Notes under the pieces: model-generated
What the model saw: only the letters and a program-made list of their open reading frames with translations
Database searches by the model: none
Told to the model about the DNA's origin: nothing
DNA from: Pseudomonadales bacterium
Lineage (GTDB): Bacteria > Pseudomonadota > Gammaproteobacteria > Pseudomonadales > Azotimanducaceae
Reading direction: 5' to 3'
Length of the DNA stretch: 5,741 nt
Assembly (NCBI GenBank): GCA_007128525.1
Contig: SKXG01000288.1
Span: 1-5,741 of the forward strand
Program-made: the position numbers and the translations under genes
In this document: positions 5,064 to 5,741 of the stretch, one piece after another
How the letters are laid out: every line of letters begins with the position of its first letter
Numbering within the stretch: the first letter of the stretch is position 1

Positions 5064-5741
5064 TCAGCCGCCGATGAACTTCATGACGGTAACCTCGCCG
5101 CGGAAAGCAAGGCTTTGCTTGTCACCCAACGCCGCCAGCAGGATGCGTTGCAGCCCGGCCAGGGCTTCATGTTCGGGCAGCCCCAACAACGGCCTGATGT
5201 CGTGGCGGCGGGTATTGGACAGACAACCGTACAGATAGCCGTCGGACGACAGCCGGAGTCGGGTACAGGCACTGCAGAAGGGTTCGGATTCGTTGGCGAT
5301 AATGCCGAAGGTGCCGGCACCGGGAATCTCATAGCGAACGGATGTGGAGTCATAAGGCGCATCGGTGCGGCTAAAGCTGAAGCGCTCGCCGATCATCTGC
5401 AGGATTTCGTCCTGACCGACGAAGTCCCGCGTATAGCCGCTGTTCTGCCGCAGATGGCCCATGTTCATCAGTTCGATGTAGCGCAGTTCAATGTCCCGCT
5501 CCAGACAGTACTCAAGCAGCGGTAGAATCTGATCACGGTTCTGCGTGCGCATTGGCACCATGTTCACTTTGACGCGCAGACCTGCTGCCTGCATCAGATC
5601 GATCCCACGCAATACGCTGTCCAGATCACCGCTGCGGGCTATGTGCCGGAACTGGAGCGGGTTCAAGGTATCCAGGCTGACGTTGATGCGTTTGATCCCA
5701 GCATCAAGCACCTCCTGCTGCTTGCGTTCCAGCAGTTGACC
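5064..5741 (-). CDS. moaA: GTP 3',8-cyclase MoaA, C-terminal part (5' end outside window)
   Basis: Radical SAM enzyme that converts GTP to 3',8-cyclo-7,8-dihydro-GTP, the first step of molybdenum cofactor synthesis. The fragment has 225 residues and lacks the N-terminal CX3CX2C cluster that binds SAM. Visible are IKRINVSLDTL, part of the radical SAM barrel (fragment residues 16-26); LRVKVN (55-60); YIELMNMG (88-95); and the substrate-side [4Fe-4S] motif, Cys156, Cys159 and Cys173 spaced CX2CX13C. Arg161 and Arg163 after the second cysteine correspond to the GTP-binding arginines of MoaA. The protein ends in IGG, the C-terminal double glycine that reaches into the active site and is needed for activity. 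The GTG at 5709-5711 is internal, since conserved sequence (GQLLERKQQE) continues upstream to the window edge. No other moa gene is visible; the next gene downstream is DUF1285. Confidence 0.95.
   Translation of the reverse strand, partial: GQLLERKQQEVLDAGIKRINVSLDTLNPLQFRHIARSGDLDSVLRGIDLMQAAGLRVKVNMVPMRTQNRDQILPLLEYCLERDIELRYIELMNMGHLRQNSGYTRDFVGQDEILQMIGERFSFSRTDAPYDSTSVRYEIPGAGTFGIIANESEPFCSACTRLRLSSDGYLYGCLSNTRRHDIRPLLGLPEHEALAGLQRILLAALGDKQSLAFRGEVTVMKFIGG

Noticed and set aside
4539..5525. Long + strand open frame (328 codons) running through the heptamer array
   Set aside because: It is antisense to DUF1285 and moaA, both with clear family motifs. It has no recognisable domain and gains a 7-residue periodic stretch only because it reads through the repeat.
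5709..5711. GTG as the moaA start codon
   Set aside because: The frame continues open to the window edge, and the product from this GTG would lack the radical SAM cysteine motif. The gene is truncated by the window, not short.

Overview
The window looks like chromosomal DNA from a moderately GC-rich gammaproteobacterium. The electron-transfer flavoprotein (ETF) subunits and ETF:quinone oxidoreductase resemble the Pseudomonas/Xanthomonas-type housekeeping set, and the first gene matches the long aspartate carbamoyltransferase form that I recall from gammaproteobacteria. The genus cannot be fixed from the sequence. No mobile element, CRISPR array, tRNA or rRNA was seen.

Layout. (1) 1-579, + strand: 3' half of a pyrB-type aspartate carbamoyltransferase gene, cut by the left edge. 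(2) 580-671: convergent intergenic region with a strong bidirectional intrinsic terminator and a second hairpin on the etfA side. (3) 672-2353, - strand: etfB then etfA, overlapping by 4 bases (ATGA), so transcribed together and probably translationally coupled. (4) 2354-2625: divergent control region with candidate promoters for etfBA (-) and the ETF-QO gene (+). (5) 2626-4287, + strand: complete ETF:ubiquinone oxidoreductase, probably starting at GTG. (6) 4288-4343: short convergent gap with a long GC-rich hairpin. (7) 4344-4904, - strand: a DUF1285-family protein of unknown function. (8) 4905-5063: intergenic region with seven perfect tandem copies of the heptamer GGCCGGT plus smaller degenerate repeats. 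(9) 5064-5741, - strand: 3' two thirds of moaA, cut by the right edge.

How the genes work together. EtfB and EtfA form the soluble FAD/AMP heterodimer that takes electrons from acyl-CoA and other dehydrogenases. ETF-QO passes those electrons through FAD and a [4Fe-4S] cluster to ubiquinone in the inner membrane. The divergent pair is therefore a complete ETF-to-quinone electron route. The pyrimidine gene, the molybdenum cofactor gene and the DUF1285 gene show no evident functional link to it.

Nothing here amounts to a clearly new biological system. The most unusual element is the heptamer microsatellite in the leader or promoter region of the DUF1285 gene, which is a candidate variable locus. 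DUF1285 itself is the only gene of unknown function.
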